Source: CAZCFB01 sp964511535
GTDB taxonomy: Bacteria; Myxococcota_A; Polyangia; GCA-2747355; CAZCFB01
Direction of reading: 5' to 3'
DNA length: 64,000 nucleotides
Assembly: GCA_964511535.1 (NCBI GenBank)
Contig: CAZEFW010000009.1
Span: 42,666-106,665, forward strand
Part shown: positions 62,205 through 64,000 of the stretch, piece after piece
Layout of the letters: the number at the start of each line of letters is the position of its first letter
Position numbering within the stretch: the first letter of the stretch is position 1
Notes under the pieces: generated by a model
What the model saw: the letters and a program-made list of their open reading frames with translations, nothing else
Told to the model about the DNA's origin: nothing
The model's database searches: none
Made by a program: the position numbers and the translations under genes

Positions 62205-64000
62205 TCAGCGCAGCCAGAACGCCCCGGAGCCGAAGCTCGACCCGGCAGCCGAGACCGTGGAGTAGATCCCCTTGGTGGTGGCGCCGCACTTCCAGGTGGC
62301 GACGCAATCCACGCAGTAGTCGCCGTGGTACTGAGGGGCGGTGGCGACCTTGCCCACCCAGAGGCGCGGCCCGGTCCAGCAGCCGCTCCACCCCATGTAG
62401 TTGAACAGCACCGCGCTGGCGGAGACCTTCTTGCTCTTCAGGTTGGTGCAGGTCACCTTGGCCGGCTTCTGGTTCTGGTAGCCGGGGGCGGCGATCTTGG
62501 CGCGCACGTCGGCGGTGATGCCGCACTTCACGTCGTGAGCCCAGGAGCTGACCCGGCCGTCGGTGATGGCGGTGGCCGGCTCGGAGTAGCGCAGCTCGGA
62601 CGACAGGGCCAGCAACCCCGTGGCCGGCACCTTGTACGAGCCCTTGCCCGCGGTGCCCAGCGCCAGGGAAGAGAACACCGAGGCGTACGCCGCCTTGTAC
62701 CCCTCGGTGTCGGTGGTCAGGTACTCGATCTGGGTCCAGCCGCCGCCGTCGGTGGTCATGTCGCAGTACACCTCAAAGGCGTCGGCCACGCTGCCGCCGG
62801 TGGGGTCGATGACCTGCGGCCCGCTGGTGGTGACCCCGGCCTGCAGCGCCTCCTTGCACGACCGCGGCAGGGTACGTGAGGTGATCCACATGGCCCCCCA
62901 CGGGTGGCTGTCCACGACGGATCCTGCCCAGTAGGGCCGGTTCTTGTGGCTCGCGGCGCCGCCTCCGCCCCACAGGCTGCCGCTCCAGCACTGCTTGTAC
63001 CACCACGCCGTGCTGCCGTAGGCGAGGGAGCAGTTGCCGCCGTAGCTGTCGTGATCCGCGTCCACGGTGCTGAACGGGAGGCCGTTGTGGTAGGCGAACA
63101 GGCCGGGCGCCGAGGCCGTGGTCGGCTGCAGCTGCTGCGCCCACAGCTTCAGTGCGTAGAACTTGCTGCTGTCCAGGTTGAACAGGTAGGTGGCGTGCTG
63201 GGTGACGGTGTTGGGCCCGACGCCGACCTCCAGCCGCAAGGTGTTGCCCAGCAGGGTCCAGTACTTCAGCCCCACCAGCTGATCGAAGGCGTTGAGCCCG
63301 TTGTTGATGTTGCCGGTGACGGTGCTGCCGGTGATGGCGGCCACCCACTTGGGCTTCGGCGGGGTCTTGTGCGCGCTGTTGAGCATCACCAGGGTCCAGG
63401 GCCCGTCCTTTGCGGTCATGCGGCAGTAGGCCTGGAAGGCGTTGGTGGCGCTGCCGCCGTCCGGGTCGAGCCAGTACACGCCGTCCCCCGAGGAGCAGCC
63501 GGCCTTCTTGATCGCCTGGCATGACGCGCCCGGCGCGGTCTTGGAGCTGCCCGCGCAGCCGCAGGCGCCGCCGGTGCACGCCTCGCCGGCCTTGCAGGAA
63601 AAGCCGCAGGCGCCGCAGTTGGCGGGATCCACGAGCACGTCCCGGCACACGCCGGCGCAGCACCACTTGCCCGCGCCGCACTTGGTCCCGCAGCCGCCGC
63701 AGTTGAGCACGTCGGTCTGCAGGTTGATGCAGGTGCCGCTGCAGTCGGTCAACCCGGCCTGGCAGGTGAGCAGACACTTGCCCGCCTTGCAGCTCTCGCC
63801 CGCCTTGCAGGTGGCGGCGCAGGCGCCGCAGTTGGACAGGTCGGTCTGCAAGTTGACGCAGGTGCCGCTGCAGTCGGTGAGCCCCGACTGGCATGACAGG
63901 GCGCACTTGCCCGCCGAACAGACCTCGCCCGCCTTGCACGCCGTTGCGCAGGCGCCGCAGTTGGACAGGTCGGTCTGCAGGTTGACGCACGCACCGCTGC
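62205..64000 (-). CDS. Cys-rich repeat and fibrinogen-like surface protein, C-terminal part (gene runs off the right edge)
   Basis: About 597 residues are visible; the N-terminus lies beyond the window. The upstream part is a tandem array of 43-residue units (129-bp period; starts at 63703, 63832 and 63961) with LQTDLSNCGACATAC...CKAG...C and LTDCSGTC. It is followed by two fibrinogen-related domains (AYCRMTAKDGPWTLVM; VYCDMTTDGGGWTQIEYL). Cysteines suggest an extracellular, disulfide-stabilised protein for adhesion or recognition. Ends in GSGAFWLR. Confidence 0.85.
   Translation of the reverse strand, partial: SGACVNLQTDLSNCGACATACKAGEVCSAGKCALSCQSGLTDCSGTCVNLQTDLSNCGACAATCKAGESCKAGKCLLTCQAGLTDCSGTCINLQTDVLNCGGCGTKCGAGKWCCAGVCRDVLVDPANCGACGFSCKAGEACTGGACGCAGSSKTAPGASCQAIKKAGCSSGDGVYWLDPDGGSATNAFQAYCRMTAKDGPWTLVMLNSAHKTPPKPKWVAAITGSTVTGNINNGLNAFDQLVGLKYWTLLGNTLRLEVGVGPNTVTQHATYLFNLDSSKFYALKLWAQQLQPTTASAPGLFAYHNGLPFSTVDADHDSYGGNCSLAYGSTAWWYKQCWSGSLWGGGGAASHKNRPYWAGSVVDSHPWGAMWITSRTLPRSCKEALQAGVTTSGPQVIDPTGGSVADAFEVYCDMTTDGGGWTQIEYLTTDTEGYKAAYASVFSSLALGTAGKGSYKVPATGLLALSSELRYSEPATAITDGRVSSWAHDVKCGITADVRAKIAAPGYQNQKPAKVTCTNLKSKKVSASAVLFNYMGWSGCWTGPRLWVGKVATAPQYHGDYCVDCVATWKCGATTKGIYSTVSAAGSSFGSGAFWLR

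Overview
The window is high-GC DNA in which almost every base belongs to a gene or a short repeat. The gene set points to a Myxococcota or other former deltaproteobacterial chromosome. The signs are many lipoproteins with Asp/Pro-rich linkers behind the lipid cysteine, Cys-rich and fibrinogen-like surface proteins, FHA-GGDEF and multi-GAF signalling proteins, sigma54 activators, and a compact pilMNOPQ operon. This placement is inferred from gene content only. I saw no rRNA, tRNA, CRISPR array, complete insertion sequence or prophage.

Layout. 1-3.1 kb: the start of glpK, an FHA-GGDEF diguanylate cyclase and a VWA-domain lipoprotein, all on the minus strand. 3.6-13.7 kb (plus strand): an NtrC-type response regulator, then an XRE-type DNA-binding protein leading pilM-pilN-pilO-pilP-pilQ, a lipoprotein and a TPR/lytic transglycosylase. 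13.8-16.5 kb (minus): three ferritin-like proteins and mutM. 16.5-21 kb: a sigma54 activator with two sigma54 promoters around it, one reading a small protein and one a thioredoxin-like DUF255 protein; TGTCTC motifs sit at both promoters and at the activator's own promoter. 21.2-29.3 kb: a multi-GAF histidine kinase, small hypothetical genes, a HEAT-repeat lipoprotein, and a VOC / glycosyltransferase / GGDEF / WD40 operon.

29.5-35.3 kb: a less GC-rich block with a large beta-helix/propeller protein lacking a signal peptide, a propeller lipoprotein and four tandem paralogues of about 110 residues. 35.8-41.2 kb: fadI-fadJ behind a TetR-type operator, a TrmH-type methylase and a class II aldolase. 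41.2-45.3 kb: an MgtC/DUF4010 membrane protein, two secreted proteins and a VOC protein. 45.4-47.8 kb: a radical SAM/SPASM enzyme directly behind a lipoprotein carrying repeated YMAPD motifs, with a divergent methyltransferase; this is a candidate peptide-modification locus. 47.7-55.6 kb: TPR and surface lipoproteins and an SDR enzyme. 55.6-59.7 kb: one operon of PP-loop ATPase, 50-residue membrane peptide, B12-type radical SAM enzyme, GT2 glycosyltransferase and LPG-synthase-like membrane protein, a candidate lipid or glycan pathway. 59.9-64 kb: a tRNA-type N6-methyltransferase, a MATE transporter and the 3' part of a Cys-rich/fibrinogen-like surface protein.

The gaps between genes hold many short tandem arrays with 6-8 bp units and small hairpin repeats, several of which supply the last codons or the stop codon of the neighbouring gene. 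The items most worth following are the YMAPD/radical SAM locus, the PP-loop/radical SAM/GT2 operon, the four tandem paralogues and the TGTCTC/sigma54 regulon.
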